Assembly (NCBI RefSeq): GCF_900113085.1
Contig: NZ_FOOC01000003.1
Coordinates: 186,001-250,000 of the forward strand
From: Fontimonas thermophila
GTDB lineage: Bacteria; Pseudomonadota; Gammaproteobacteria; Nevskiales; Nevskiaceae
Length of the DNA: 64,000 nt
Direction of reading: 5' to 3'
Positions 1-9,572 of this stretch are shown in pieces. The notes under the pieces are model-generated. The model made no database searches. It saw only the letters and a list, made by a program, of their open reading frames with translations, and was not told the origin of the DNA. Each line of letters starts with the position of its first letter. Position 1 is the stretch's first letter. The position numbers and the translations under genes are program-made.

Positions 1-402
1 AGGGAGTTCGGCGCAACGGCGGTGGACATGGACCGCATCGTCGCGCTCGAGGTCGACGTGTTCGCGCCCTGCGCGCTGGGCGCCGTGCTCAACGACGCCA
101 GCATCGCGCAGCTCCGGGCCGGCGTCGTCGCCGGTGCCGCGAACAACCAGCTGGCGCGGCCCGAGCACGACCACGCGCTGATGGCGCGCGGCATCCTCTA
201 CGCGCCGGATTACTGCATCAATGCCGGCGGCATCATCGACATCCACTACGAGGGACCGGACTACGACGCTGCGGTGGTCGAGGCGCACCTGCGGCGCATC
301 GGCACCACGCTGAGCGCGATCTTCGAGCGCGCGCAGGCGGAACAACGGCCGACCGGCGAGATCGCCGATCGCATGGCCGAAGAACGCTTCAAGCGCGCCT
401 GA
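1..402 (+). CDS. Leucine dehydrogenase-like protein, C-terminal part (5' truncated by window)
   Basis: The reading frame is open from the first base and ends at TGA 400-402, so about 133 C-terminal residues are present. Segments such as GAVLNDASI, AANNQLA and DYCINAGGIID match the NAD-binding half of the Glu/Leu/Phe/Val dehydrogenase family, closest in feel to leucine dehydrogenase. That enzyme oxidatively deaminates branched-chain amino acids to 2-oxo acids with NAD. The catalytic N-terminal half lies outside the window, so substrate choice (Leu against Val or Phe) cannot be settled. The next gene, pncC, starts 9 bases after the stop in the same direction, so the two may be cotranscribed. 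Confidence 0.85.
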   Translation, partial: REFGATAVDMDRIVALEVDVFAPCALGAVLNDASIAQLRAGVVAGAANNQLARPEHDHALMARGILYAPDYCINAGGIIDIHYEGPDYDAAVVEAHLRRIGTTLSAIFERAQAEQRPTGEIADRMAEERFKRA

Positions 403-411
403 GACACACCC

Positions 412-894
412 ATGCAGCAGCGCGTCGCCGACATTGCCCAGGAACTGCTCGCCCGCGGCGAGTGGCTCGCCGTCGCCGAGTCCTGCACCGGCGGCCTCAT
501 TGCCAAGACGCTGACGGACGTTGCCGGCTCCTCGGCCTGGTTCGAGCGCGGCTACGTGACGTATTCCAATCGCGCCAAGCAGGCGCTGCTCGGCGTGCCC
601 GAGGCAGTGATCCTGCACCACGGCGCGGTCAGCGAGGCGACGGTGCTGGCGATGGCCGGCGGCGTGCTGGTGCAGGCGCCGGTGCAGTGGGCGCTCGCGG
701 TCACCGGCATCGCCGGACCTGGCGGCGGCAGCAGCGACAAGCCGGTCGGCACCGTCTGGATCGGTTGCGCGCAGCGCGACGGCGCCTGCGCGGCGCATCA
801 TTTCCGCTTCGACGGCGATCGCGAGTCGGTGCGCATGCAGACCGCGCGCACCGCCCTGGACATCCTGCTCGACCGCCTGCGCCATGCTGGCTGA
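412..894 (+). CDS. pncC: Nicotinamide-nucleotide amidohydrolase PncC (CinA C-terminal family)
   Basis: The 160-residue protein is the stand-alone CinA C-terminal domain. It carries the AESCTGG motif around residues 22-28, whose Ser is the likely nucleophile, and the GIAGPGG loop near 99-105. The family deamidates nicotinamide mononucleotide to nicotinate mononucleotide in NAD salvage. The length matches E. coli PncC, without the N-terminal MoCF domain of full CinA. The gene sits just upstream of recA, as is common in Gammaproteobacteria. Its end overlaps the start of thpR by 11 bases, so translational coupling is likely. Confidence 0.93.
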   Translation: MQQRVADIAQELLARGEWLAVAESCTGGLIAKTLTDVAGSSAWFERGYVTYSNRAKQALLGVPEAVILHHGAVSEATVLAMAGGVLVQAPVQWALAVTGIAGPGGGSSDKPVGTVWIGCAQRDGACAAHHFRFDGDRESVRMQTARTALDILLDRLRHAG

Positions 895-1489
895 ACCGAA
901 GCGGCCGGCCATCAACCGGCTGTTTTTCGCGCTGTGGCCCAGTGCGGCGGTGCGCCAGGCCTGCGCTGAGGCGGCGCGCGGCCTGCGCATGCGCATGCAG
1001 CCGACCGGCTACCTGAGCCCGCCGGACCGTTACCACATCACGCTGCTGTTTCTCGGCGACTTCGTGCCGGCCGACAAGGAAGCGGCCGCGCGTCAGGCGG
1101 CGAGCCTGGTGCGCTCGCCGCCGTTCGCGCTGCGCCTCGATCAGGCCGGCAGCTTCCGCAATCGCGCGATCCCGTGGTGGCTGGGGATGCGCGAGCTGCC
1201 GCCGCAGCTGGAGCGCCTGCACGAGCGGCTGCGCGACGCCATGCTGCGCGTCGGCGTCACCCCCGACCGCATGCGCTTCGTGCCGCATCTGACCGTGGTG
1301 CGCGACGCCGGCAAGCCGCTGCCGCCGACGCCGGTGACGCCGATCGACTGGGCGGTCGACGAGTTCGTGCTGGTGCGCAGCCGGCTCGACCGCAATCCGG
1401 TCGAGTACGAGCTGCTCGGCCGCTGGCCGCTCACCGGCGCGCCGGACGAGGGCGCCGCGGCGCCGGATCAGCTCGCCTTGCCGCTGTAG
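884..1489 (+). CDS. thpR: RNA 2',3'-cyclic phosphodiesterase (LigT/ThpR)
   Basis: This 201-residue member of the 2H phosphoesterase superfamily has both catalytic HxT motifs: HITLLF at residues 51-56 and HLTVV at 135-139. The family hydrolyses 2',3'-cyclic phosphate ends of RNA to 2'-phosphates and in vitro ligates some tRNA halves. The ATG at 884 lies inside the end of pncC, so the pair forms a compact unit ahead of recA. About 260 bases separate its stop from recA. That gap is GC-rich without a clear intrinsic terminator, but it holds two inverted repeats close to recA. Confidence 0.92.
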   Translation: MLAEPKRPAINRLFFALWPSAAVRQACAEAARGLRMRMQPTGYLSPPDRYHITLLFLGDFVPADKEAAARQAASLVRSPPFALRLDQAGSFRNRAIPWWLGMRELPPQLERLHERLRDAMLRVGVTPDRMRFVPHLTVVRDAGKPLPPTPVTPIDWAVDEFVLVRSRLDRNPVEYELLGRWPLTGAPDEGAAAPDQLALPL

Positions 1490-1644
1490 CCCGGGAAGCG
1501 CGCAGCGCTGCCCGCGGCTGCCAGCGTCCCGGCCGGCGCTGCGCGCTCGCCGGGCGACGACCGGGCCTCGAAGCGGCAGGCGGGCCGGCGGCACGGCGCC
1601 CCCCGCTGTGGAAGAATACGGCGCCTCGGACGGATGCCGTGATT

Positions 1645-1659
1645 CGGTTCACAGAACCG
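1645..1659 (+). promoter_or_regulatory. Perfect palindrome upstream of recA, candidate SOS operator
   Basis: CGGTTC-aca-GAACCG is a perfect 6-bp inverted repeat centred about 94 bases upstream of the recA ATG. No E. coli-type CTG-N10-CAG LexA box with a good match is seen in the leader. LexA operators vary between lineages, so this repeat is a candidate operator by position and symmetry only. Confidence 0.35.
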
Positions 1660-1679
1660 CTGCCGCTGCGAGGGCATGG

Positions 1680-1698
1680 GGGCTCATGATTTGAGCCC
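1680..1698 (+). other. Hairpin in recA leader
   Basis: GGGCTCA-TGATT-TGAGCCC forms a perfect 7-bp stem with a 5-base loop, 47 bases before the recA start. It has no following T run, so it is not a standard terminator. It could shape the recA 5' untranslated region or be a second operator half-site pair. Confidence 0.4.
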
Positions 1699-1745
1699 GG
1701 CAAACGGCACACTTTCCGCCACACACACAAAACACGCAGGACTCC

Positions 1746-2751
<1,006 letters not shown>

Positions 2752-2768
<17 letters not shown>

Positions 2769-3270
2769 GAACACCGGCGTGCGGCGCGGCGGCCGCGATA
2801 CGGCCCTGCGTCTGCTGGCGCGGCGTGAGCACAGCGCCGCCGAGCTCGCAGAAAAGCTCAAGCGCCGCGGCCATGGCGAGGCGCGAGCGATCGTCGACCG
2901 GCTCGCCGCCGAGGGCTGGCAGTCGGATGCACGGTATGCACAAATGCTCGTGCGCCACCGCATCGAGCAGGGCTATGGACCGCTGCGCATCCGTGCCGAG
3001 CTGGCCGCCGCCCGGGTGCCGGATGCGCAGGTGCGCGCGGCCCTCGACGATGCGGATGTGGACTGGCTGGCGCGGTGTGCCGCGCTGCGCGCGCGCAAAT
3101 TCCGCAACGCACCGGGCACGCCTGCCGAATGGCGCAGGCAATATCGCTATCTGGCCAGCCGCGGTTTTTCCGCCGAAACCGTGCGTGCCGTGCTCAAGGA
3201 CGCGGGTGGCGATCCACGCTCGGCTTTCGAAGAGGAAGAGGCAGGGGACTGGGAGCCCCCCGAGGCGTGA
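2752..3270 (+). CDS. recX: Regulatory protein RecX
   Basis: RecX caps and destabilises RecA filaments. The predicted protein has three-helix repeats recognisable in [44 protein letters not shown] and the final [11 protein letters not shown]. Two GTG starts are possible. The one at 2752 overlaps recA by 17 bases and gives 172 residues. The one at 2779 gives 163 residues, nearer the usual family length. Neither has a strong ribosome site, so coupling to recA translation is likely. The last 124 bases overlap, on the opposite strand, the end of the cytochrome-b-like gene. Confidence 0.9.
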
Positions 3271-3779
3271 TCGTCGCTGTCGTGGCGTGACCGCCCTCGG
3301 CGCGCGATGAGCAGGCCGTGGACGATCAGGGCGATACTGCCGGCAAAGCCGATGATCCAGTGCACAAGACTGCTCAAGCCGCGCAGGGTTTCGTTACCGG
3401 CGTAATAGAGCAGCAGGCCGCTGATCGACAGCAGCGATACGCTGGCGAACAGCAAACCGCCGCTGTTGCGGTGGCGTCGCAGCCGCCAGGCGGGGCGGAT
3501 ATGGAAGCTCCACAGCACGCCAAAGCCCCACACCGCGAACATCGCCAGTACGCCGTGGGCTTTCAGCAGCCAGGCCTGTGCCCAGTGATGCGTCGGGCCG
3601 AACTCACCTTCGACGCGCACCCCATGTTCGAGCAGCAGCCAGCCCGCACCGCTGAGCAGCAGGCCGAGCCCGAGGATGTAGACGAGCCGCTCCTGCCATT
3701 TGCCGAGCCGGATCGGCACATGGCCCGGGTACACGCGGCGGGGAACGTTCAAGCGGGTCACTCGGTCCGTCCCCTGCAC
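3147..3779 (-). CDS. Four-helix membrane protein, probable cytochrome b-type (DUF4405-like)
   Basis: The 210-residue protein has four hydrophobic segments at about 32-50, 72-93, 108-126 and 137-158. Histidines are paired within helices: His75/His93 in the second and His140/His154 in the fourth. This is the spacing expected for heme ligands in small di-heme b-type cytochromes, although no family assignment was computed. The start is a GTG. The tail after residue 160 is hydrophilic, Ser-rich and antisense to recX, so it may be dispensable. The gene lies 69 bases after the FMN-binding gene, suggesting that it passes electrons to or from that periplasmic flavoprotein. Confidence 0.75.
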   Translation of the reverse strand: MQGTDRVTRLNVPRRVYPGHVPIRLGKWQERLVYILGLGLLLSGAGWLLLEHGVRVEGEFGPTHHWAQAWLLKAHGVLAMFAVWGFGVLWSFHIRPAWRLRRHRNSGGLLFASVSLLSISGLLLYYAGNETLRGLSSLVHWIIGFAGSIALIVHGLLIARRGRSRHDSDDHASGGSQSPASSSSKAERGSPPASLSTARTVSAEKPRLAR

Positions 3780-3848
3780 CGGGCTGTGCGCGCCTCGTCG
3801 GCTCGCCAGGCGCCACCGACGGCCGCCGGCAGGGCAGCCGGTCTGCGC

Positions 3849-4379
3849 TCACTCGTGGGCGACGGCGATGGCATAGGTGGCGAGCAGGCGGCGCACGCCT
3901 TCGGTGATGTGCACACTCGACAGCGTCGCGCCGGAGATGTTGTGGATGTCGTCGTCGATCTGCAGTGGCGCGCCCGCCTTCTTGCCGACAAACTGCGCGC
4001 GCCAGCGGGGATCGCGCACCTCGCCGCCGTAGGTCTCGCGGTATTCCAGGATCTCGATCTGGCGGACGGCTCCGTCGGCGTCGAGGGAGAGCGCGTAAGT
4101 GATGAACTCGTGTTTGCCGAGCACGCGATCGACGAACATCCAGCCGCCGCCGGAGGCCTGCCAGAGCTTGATCTGCGGTTCGCGTACGCGCACGCCGCTC
4201 ATTTTCTCGATCGCGCGGATCTGGTCGCCGTTCAGGGTCAGCGGGTGCGCGGACAGCGTCTCACCCGGGAACAGCACCTGCTGCGCCTGCTCGACCGTGA
4301 GGAATACTTCGGCGCGGACCGGTGATGCACTGGCCAGGACGATCAGCGCCAGGCCATGGCGCCAGTATCGCAGCGACAT
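3849..4379 (-). CDS. Periplasmic FMN-binding domain protein
   Basis: The 176-residue product starts with a signal peptide ending near ASPVRA (residues 19-23). The FMN_bind domain fills the rest and includes the flavinylation motif SGATLSS at residues 149-155, in which Thr152 would carry covalently bound FMN. In RnfG/NqrC-type proteins an ApbE flavin transferase attaches FMN at this motif; no apbE gene is in this window. The gene sits 12 bases after the outer-membrane-protein gene and just before a cytochrome-b-like gene. A role as a periplasmic one-electron carrier is inferred from the domain and this context. Confidence 0.85.
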   Translation of the reverse strand: MSLRYWRHGLALIVLASASPVRAEVFLTVEQAQQVLFPGETLSAHPLTLNGDQIRAIEKMSGVRVREPQIKLWQASGGGWMFVDRVLGKHEFITYALSLDADGAVRQIEILEYRETYGGEVRDPRWRAQFVGKKAGAPLQIDDDIHNISGATLSSVHITEGVRRLLATYAIAVAHE

Positions 4380-4391
4380 GGCTTGAATCCC

Positions 4392-5285
4392 TCAAAGATT
4401 GAAGCCGACCTTGAGGCGATATTCGTCCAATGTCTTTTCGACGACGTGACGGTGCGCGGGTTGACCCTCATAGGCGATTTCGCCGCCGCCTTGCAGCTGC
4501 GGGAACCAGGTGGCGGTGGCCCACCATTTCTTGCCGCCGTAGTGCAGTGCCGGTCCGCCGAACCAAGACCAGCGCTCCTGACCGACCTCGGTTTCGAATT
4601 CCGTCTCGTACTGGACTTCCGCGCCGATGAACCAGTTGGGTGCGAAGCGGTAGGAGAGGCCGGTGCCCAGCTGCAGCTCGATCTCCATTTCGGGATCGGT
4701 CGGCCAGTCGAAGCCCGGCGGAAGGTCTGCGATCGCCTTGCGGTCGGCATAAGTCGATTCGACGGCGCCATTGCCCGCCCAGATCAATGCGCCGTCGAGG
4801 AAGTATTTCTGCAGCGCCAGCCCGGTTTCGAAGGACAGGGTGTCCTTGTCGCGGCCGGAGTGCGGATCCAGCCAGTCGTGCTCGAGTGCCACGATCAGCG
4901 TCAGGCCAATCGGATCCTTGGCCGCGCTGAGGATGTTGTATTTGATTTCCGCTTCGACGCCGGAGAGCTTGATCCCGTATTTCTCGGCGCCGGGCAGATA
5001 GCCATCGATGACCAGGCCGCGCGTGTCGATCGCCTGCGCCTTCAGATAGGCCGCGGTCGAAAAGCGATGCGTCCAGCCGTATTCGTATTCAGTGGCGAGG
5101 TTGTAGGCGCGGTAACGCCCCTCCCCCTTGTCCTCGCGCATCGTGATCCACTGGTAAAGCTCCTGGGCGCCGGCCGGCAAGGGTTCGGCGCCTCGGACGT
5201 AGCCGAACAAATGCTCGTCGGCTTGGACCGGCAGGCTGAGTGCGAGGCAGATCGCGGCCGGGACGGCGCGGAGGGTGTTGTTCAT
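4392..5285 (-). CDS. Outer-membrane-type beta-rich exported protein (DUF6662-like)
   Basis: ATG 5285 gives 297 residues beginning with a signal peptide that ends at LPVQA (cleavage before DEHLF). An upstream TTG at 5306 would spoil the signal sequence. The mature part alternates aromatic and polar residues in beta-strand fashion, for example YRAYNLATEYEYG and EVQYETEFE. It ends in YRLKVGFNL, with a terminal hydrophobic residue typical of outer membrane barrels. The family has no established function that I know of. It is first in a unit with the FMN-binding and cytochrome-b-like genes, downstream of a Fur-like site, so a role in metal or electron traffic across the envelope is inferred. Confidence 0.75.
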   Translation of the reverse strand: MNNTLRAVPAAICLALSLPVQADEHLFGYVRGAEPLPAGAQELYQWITMREDKGEGRYRAYNLATEYEYGWTHRFSTAAYLKAQAIDTRGLVIDGYLPGAEKYGIKLSGVEAEIKYNILSAAKDPIGLTLIVALEHDWLDPHSGRDKDTLSFETGLALQKYFLDGALIWAGNGAVESTYADRKAIADLPPGFDWPTDPEMEIELQLGTGLSYRFAPNWFIGAEVQYETEFETEVGQERWSWFGGPALHYGGKKWWATATWFPQLQGGGEIAYEGQPAHRHVVEKTLDEYRLKVGFNL

Positions 5286-5323
5286 AGGGGTTGGGTGATC
5301 TGGCAAGGTCGGTGCGGGCGGCT

Positions 5324-5353
5324 AATCTAATTGAGATCGTTTTTCATTTGCAA
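5324..5353 (-). promoter_or_regulatory. Promoter with embedded Fur-box-like palindrome for the envelope redox unit
   Basis: On the minus strand, TTGCAA (5353-5348) and TAGATT (5329-5324) are separated by 18 bases and resemble -35 and -10 elements. The spacer holds 5332-5346, which reads TGAGATCGTTTTTCA on the plus strand. That matches 10 of 14 defined positions of the Fur 7-1-7 consensus TGATAATNATTATCA, including the outer TGA and TCA. Its placement between -35 and -10 fits a repressor site. The call rests on reading by eye. Confidence 0.5.
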
Positions 5354-5489
5354 GCCGTGGGCAGCCTGCGCAGCGGCGGCGTTGCGTCGAGTGCGAACAG
5401 CGCATGTATTGCCCATCGCTCTGTCCGCAAGGCATTTCGGATGGGCGCCGGAAAAGCTTGCGAGCGAAAGTTTTTCGGCGGCTTTCAAA

Positions 5490-5519
5490 TTGGCGGCGGT
5501 TGGGTCACTTGTTTACCAT
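5490..5519 (+). promoter_or_regulatory. Probable alaS promoter
   Basis: TTGGCG (5490-5495) and TACCAT (5514-5519) lie 18 bases apart. The -10-like element is followed by a GC-rich discriminator, 31 bases ahead of the alaS ATG. The match to the sigma-70 consensus is moderate. Confidence 0.4.
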
Positions 5520-5550
5520 AGCCGCCCTTTTGCCGACGCCCACGTTTCCG

Positions 5551-8178
5551 ATGACCAGCAACGAGTTGCGCGCGAAGTTCCTGGAATTTTTCCGGAGCAA
5601 GGGGCATACGATCGTCCCCTCGTCGCCGCTCGTGCCGGCCGATGATCCGACGCTGCTGTTCACCAACGCCGGCATGGTTCAGTTCAAGGATGTGTTCACC
5701 GGCCGCGACAAGCGGCCCTACACGCGTGCGGCGTCGAGCCAGAAGTGCGTGCGCGCCGGCGGCAAGCACAACGATTTGGAGAACGTCGGTTACACCGCGC
5801 GCCATCACACCTTCTTCGAGATGCTGGGCAATTTCAGCTTCGGCGATTATTTCAAGAAGGACGCGATTGCTTACGCCTGGGAGTTCATCACCTCGCCGAA
5901 CTGGCTGGGGATCGATCGCCGCCGCCTGCTCGTCACCGTCTATCACACCGATGACGAGGCTTATGCGATCTGGCATCGCGACATCGGCCTGCCTGCGGAG
6001 CGCATCATCCGCATCGGGGACAACAAGGGCGGTCCGTACGCATCCGACAACTTCTGGGCCATGGGGGACACCGGTCCCTGCGGGCCCTGCACCGAGATCT
6101 TTTACGACCACGACCCGGATGGCAGCAAGGGGATCCAGGGCGGGCCGCCGGGATCGGCCGACGAAGACGGCGACCGCTGGATCGAGATCTGGAACGTGGT
6201 CTTCATGCAGTTCGATCGCGCCGCCGATGGCCGGCTTTCGCCGCTCCCGGCACCGAGTGTCGATACCGGCATGGGGCTGGAGCGCATCAGCGCGCTGATG
6301 CAGGGGACGCACGACAATTACCAGACCGACACGTTCAAGGCCCTGATCGGCGCGGTCGCGGCGCTGGCCGGGCAACGCCCGTATGCGAGCGCCTCGCAGA
6401 AGGTCATTGCCGATCACATACGGGCGACGAGTTTTCTCATCGCCGACGGCGTGCTGCCGTCGAACGAGGGGCGCGGCTACGTGCTGCGCCGGATCATGCG
6501 CCGCGCGATCCGTCACGGCTACAAGCTGGGACTGACCGAGCCTTTCTTCTTCAAGCTGGTGGCGCCGCTGTCCGAGGTCATGGGCGGGGCATACCCAGAG
6601 TTGCGCGAGCGGCAGGCGGACATCGAGAAAGCGATCCGTGCCGAGGAAGACGGTTTCGCAGTCACCCTCGACAAGGGGATGAGGCTGCTCGACGAGGCGA
6701 TCGCAAAGCTGGGTTCCGGGCGCACGATTCCCGGCGAGATCGTGTTCAAGCTCTACGACACCTACGGTTTTCCCGTCGATCTGACCGCCGACATCGCACG
6801 CGAGCGCGCGCTGTCGCTGGACATGGATGGATATGAGCGTGAGATGGCTGCGCAACGTGAGCGTGCACGCGCCGCGAGCACGTTCAAGAGCATGGACACG
6901 CTCGCCTATGAGGGCGCCGAAACCTGCTTCATCGGCTATGAGTCGCTGCACGCCGAGGCCAGGGTGCTGGCCTTATACCGCGACGGTCAGCCGGTCAGCC
7001 GCCTCGATGCGGGTGATCACGGTGTCGTCGTTCTCGATGTAACGCCGTTTTATGCCGAATCCGGTGGCCAGGTCGGCGACAAGGGGCGCATCGGCGCCTT
7101 CGAAGTCACCGATACGCAGAAGATCAAGGGCGGTGTATTCGGCCACTACGGCACGCTGGGTAGCGGTACGCTCGCCATCGGTGACACGGTGACGGCTGAG
7201 GTCACCGAAAGCCTGCGCCGCGCGACGATGCGCAACCATTCGGCGACCCATCTGATGCATCGTGCCCTGCGCGAGGTGCTGGGGACGCATGTCGTGCAAA
7301 AGGGTTCGCTGGTCGATGCGGCGCGCACGCGTTTTGATTTCTCGCACGGCCAGGCCCTGACCGCCGATGAGATCGCGCAGATCGAGCAACGCGTCAACAC
7401 CGCCATTCTCGCCAACGTGCCGGTGCGCGCGGAAATCATGCCCTACGACCAGGCCATCGCATCCGGCGCGATGGCTCTGTTCGGCGAGAAGTACGGCGAC
7501 ACCGTGCGCGTGCTGACGATGGGGCCGTACAGCACCGAGCTGTGCGGCGGCACGCACGTCGAACGCACCGGTGACATCGGTCTGTTCAAGATCGTCTCCG
7601 AAGGCGGGGTCGCTGCCGGCGTGCGCCGGATCGAGGCGATCACCGGTGAAAACGTGATCCGCCATTTGCGCGAGACCGAAAACAAGCTGCGCCGCGCTGC
7701 CGAGAGTCTGCGGGCGACGCCCGACGACCTGGTCGCGAAGATCGAACAGATGCAGGAGCGGATGCGTCAGTTGGAGAAAGAGCTGGCGGCGCTCAAATCC
7801 AAGCTCGCAGCCAGCGCCAGCGGCGAGCTCGCTGGGCAGGCGCGTGTGATCAAGGGCGTGAAAGTCTTGTCGGCACGCATCGACGGCATCGAGGCTACGG
7901 AGCTGCGCGGTTTGATCGACCAGCTCAAGCAGAAGCTGGATTCGGCCGTCATCCTGCTCGGCACCGTCGGCGGCGGCAAGGTGAGCCTCGTCGCAGGCGT
8001 CACCGCCGATCTGACCAGCCGGGTCAAGGCCGGCGAACTGGTGAACTTCGTCGCCGCGCAAGTCGGTGGCAAGGGCGGCGGCCGGCCCGACATGGCCCAG
8101 GCCGGCGGCACGCAGCCGGACCGCCTGCCGGCGGCGATCGACAGCGTCTATGCCTGGGTGGAACAAAGACTGACTTGA
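5551..8178 (+). CDS. alaS: Alanine--tRNA ligase
   Basis: The 875-residue protein charges tRNA-Ala and matches the standard length. The class II catalytic core contains [14 protein letters not shown] early on. The editing domain has [11 protein letters not shown] (zinc HxxxH) and [11 protein letters not shown] (CxxxH), which clear mischarged Ser or Gly. The C-Ala oligomerisation domain ends in [15 protein letters not shown]. The ATG at 5551 is preferred because the family begins MTSNELRxKFLxFF; an upstream in-frame ATG at 5404 would add a non-conserved arginine-rich leader. The gene follows recX after the inserted minus-strand unit and precedes lysC. Confidence 0.99.
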   Translation: MTSNELRAKFLEFFRSKGHTIVPSSPLVPADDPTLLFTNAGMVQFKDVFTGRDKRPYTRAASSQKCVRAGGKHNDLENVGYTARHHTFFEMLGNFSFGDYFKKDAIAYAWEFITSPNWLGIDRRRLLVTVYHTDDEAYAIWHRDIGLPAERIIRIGDNKGGPYASDNFWAMGDTGPCGPCTEIFYDHDPDGSKGIQGGPPGSADEDGDRWIEIWNVVFMQFDRAADGRLSPLPAPSVDTGMGLERISALMQGTHDNYQTDTFKALIGAVAALAGQRPYASASQKVIADHIRATSFLIADGVLPSNEGRGYVLRRIMRRAIRHGYKLGLTEPFFFKLVAPLSEVMGGAYPELRERQADIEKAIRAEEDGFAVTLDKGMRLLDEAIAKLGSGRTIPGEIVFKLYDTYGFPVDLTADIARERALSLDMDGYEREMAAQRERARAASTFKSMDTLAYEGAETCFIGYESLHAEARVLALYRDGQPVSRLDAGDHGVVVLDVTPFYAESGGQVGDKGRIGAFEVTDTQKIKGGVFGHYGTLGSGTLAIGDTVTAEVTESLRRATMRNHSATHLMHRALREVLGTHVVQKGSLVDAARTRFDFSHGQALTADEIAQIEQRVNTAILANVPVRAEIMPYDQAIASGAMALFGEKYGDTVRVLTMGPYSTELCGGTHVERTGDIGLFKIVSEGGVAAGVRRIEAITGENVIRHLRETENKLRRAAESLRATPDDLVAKIEQMQERMRQLEKELAALKSKLAASASGELAGQARVIKGVKVLSARIDGIEATELRGLIDQLKQKLDSAVILLGTVGGGKVSLVAGVTADLTSRVKAGELVNFVAAQVGGKGGGRPDMAQAGGTQPDRLPAAIDSVYAWVEQRLT

Positions 8179-8238
8179 TGGTTCAGGGTCGCGCGCGAAT
8201 CACCGGGGAGCGGCCCATTGGATAAAGATGGCATTGCA

Positions 8239-9465
8239 ATGGCACTGATCGTTCAGAAATACGGCGGCACCTCGATGGGTTCCATCGAGCGGATCGAACA
8301 CGTCGCGCGCAAGGTCGCCTCGTGGAAACAGCAGGGACATGCGCTCGTCGTCGTCGTCTCGGCCATGTCGGGCGAAACCGACCGGCTGCTCAAGCTCGCC
8401 AAGTCCATCGACCCGCGCGGTAACGGGCGTGAGTTCGACCAGATCGCCGCCACCGGCGAGCAGGTCACGATCGGCCTGCTCGCACTGGCCTTGCAAAAAC
8501 TCGGCGTGCCGAGCCGCTCGTACACCGGCTGGCAGGTTCCGATCCACACCGACGATGCCTACATGAAGGCGCGGATCCAGAAAATCGAGCCGGAACGCTT
8601 GCTCGCCGACTGCAAGGCCGGGATCGTGCCGGTTGTCGCCGGCTTCCAGGGGCTCGGCCCGGACGGCAGCGTGACCACGCTGGGGCGCGGCGGTTCAGAC
8701 ACCACCGGCGTTGCGCTCGCTGCAGCGCTCAAGGCCGACGAATGCCAGATCTACACCGACGTCGATGGGGTTTACACCACCGATCCGCGGGTCGAACCCA
8801 AGGCGCGGCGTCTGGACAAGATCACGTTCGAGGAAATGCTCGAGCTGGCGAGCCTCGGCTCGAAGGTTCTGCAGATCCGCTCCGTCGAGTTCGCCGGCAA
8901 ATACAAGGTTCCGCTGCGCGTGCTGTCCACTTTCGTCGAGGGCCCGGGCACGCTGATCACGCTTGAGGATACGCAAATGGAAGAACCGCTCATCTCTGGC
9001 ATTGCCTTCAACCGCGACGAGGCGCAGATCACGATCACCGGCGTGCCGGATCGTCCCGGCATCGCTGCCGCGATCCTCGGTCCCGTCGGTGATGCCAACA
9101 TCGAAGTCGACATGATCGTGCAGAACGTCGGCGGCGATGGCCATACCGACTTCACATTCACCGTGCATCGCAACGATTACGAGCGCACGCTGGAGCTCAC
9201 GCGCCGGATCGCCGCAGAGCTGGCCGCCAAAGGTGTCTCCGGTGCCGCCGACATCGTCAAGGTGTCGCTGGTCGGCGTCGGCATGCGCAGCCACGCCGGT
9301 GTCGCCTCGAAGATGTTCAAATCGCTCGCCGCTGCGGGGATCAACATCCGCATGATCTCGACCTCGGAGATCAAGATCTCCGTCGTCGTCGACGAGATGT
9401 ATCTCGAGCTCGCCGTACGCACGCTGCACAAGGCGTTCGGACTGGAAGAGCGGCAGGCGGCGTGA
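8239..9465 (+). CDS. lysC: Aspartate kinase
   Basis: The 408-residue protein is a monofunctional aspartokinase, phosphorylating aspartate at the entry to lysine, threonine and methionine synthesis. The N-terminal kinase motif KYGGTSMGS and the segment [19 protein letters not shown] are intact. Two C-terminal ACT domains carry [18 protein letters not shown] and [20 protein letters not shown], as in Corynebacterium/Pseudomonas-type enzymes inhibited by lysine plus threonine. The ATG at 8239 is preferred over an in-frame TTG at 8218. The 60-base gap after alaS is too short for a lysine riboswitch, so regulation is presumably allosteric. Confidence 0.97.
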   Translation: MALIVQKYGGTSMGSIERIEHVARKVASWKQQGHALVVVVSAMSGETDRLLKLAKSIDPRGNGREFDQIAATGEQVTIGLLALALQKLGVPSRSYTGWQVPIHTDDAYMKARIQKIEPERLLADCKAGIVPVVAGFQGLGPDGSVTTLGRGGSDTTGVALAAALKADECQIYTDVDGVYTTDPRVEPKARRLDKITFEEMLELASLGSKVLQIRSVEFAGKYKVPLRVLSTFVEGPGTLITLEDTQMEEPLISGIAFNRDEAQITITGVPDRPGIAAAILGPVGDANIEVDMIVQNVGGDGHTDFTFTVHRNDYERTLELTRRIAAELAAKGVSGAADIVKVSLVGVGMRSHAGVASKMFKSLAAAGINIRMISTSEIKISVVVDEMYLELAVRTLHKAFGLEERQAA

Positions 9466-9480
9466 ATGCGCCCGCGCCGC

Positions 9481-9489
9481 TTATCCACA
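9481..9489 (+). promoter_or_regulatory. Isolated DnaA-box sequence
   Basis: TTATCCACA matches the consensus high-affinity DnaA box exactly and lies in the lysC-csrA intergenic gap. Only this single copy was noticed and no origin genes are near, so it may be chance or a local DnaA-titration or regulatory site. Confidence 0.3.
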
Positions 9490-9553
9490 GCCGATTAGCC
9501 CATTTTGGGGGATACCGCGGGCGCGCCATCTTCCTGACACTGGCGGTCAACGA

Positions 9554-9572
9554 TCAAGGAGGATGCGCGATG
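9554..9572 (+). promoter_or_regulatory. csrA ribosome binding site resembling a CsrA target
   Basis: The leader reads TCAAGGAGGATGCGCG directly before the csrA ATG at 9570. AAGGAGG is a near-perfect Shine-Dalgarno sequence. The overlapping CAAGGAGGATG resembles the CsrA-binding pattern (ACANGGANGU), so CsrA could occlude its own start. This autoregulation is known for E. coli CsrA and is inferred here. Confidence 0.5.

Noticed and set aside
5404-5550. Upstream extension of alaS to ATG 5404
   Set aside because: The extra 49 residues are Arg-rich and not conserved in AlaS, and the region contains the probable alaS promoter.
8179-8238. Possible lysine riboswitch before lysC
   Set aside because: The gap after alaS is only 60 bases, far too short for a lysine riboswitch.
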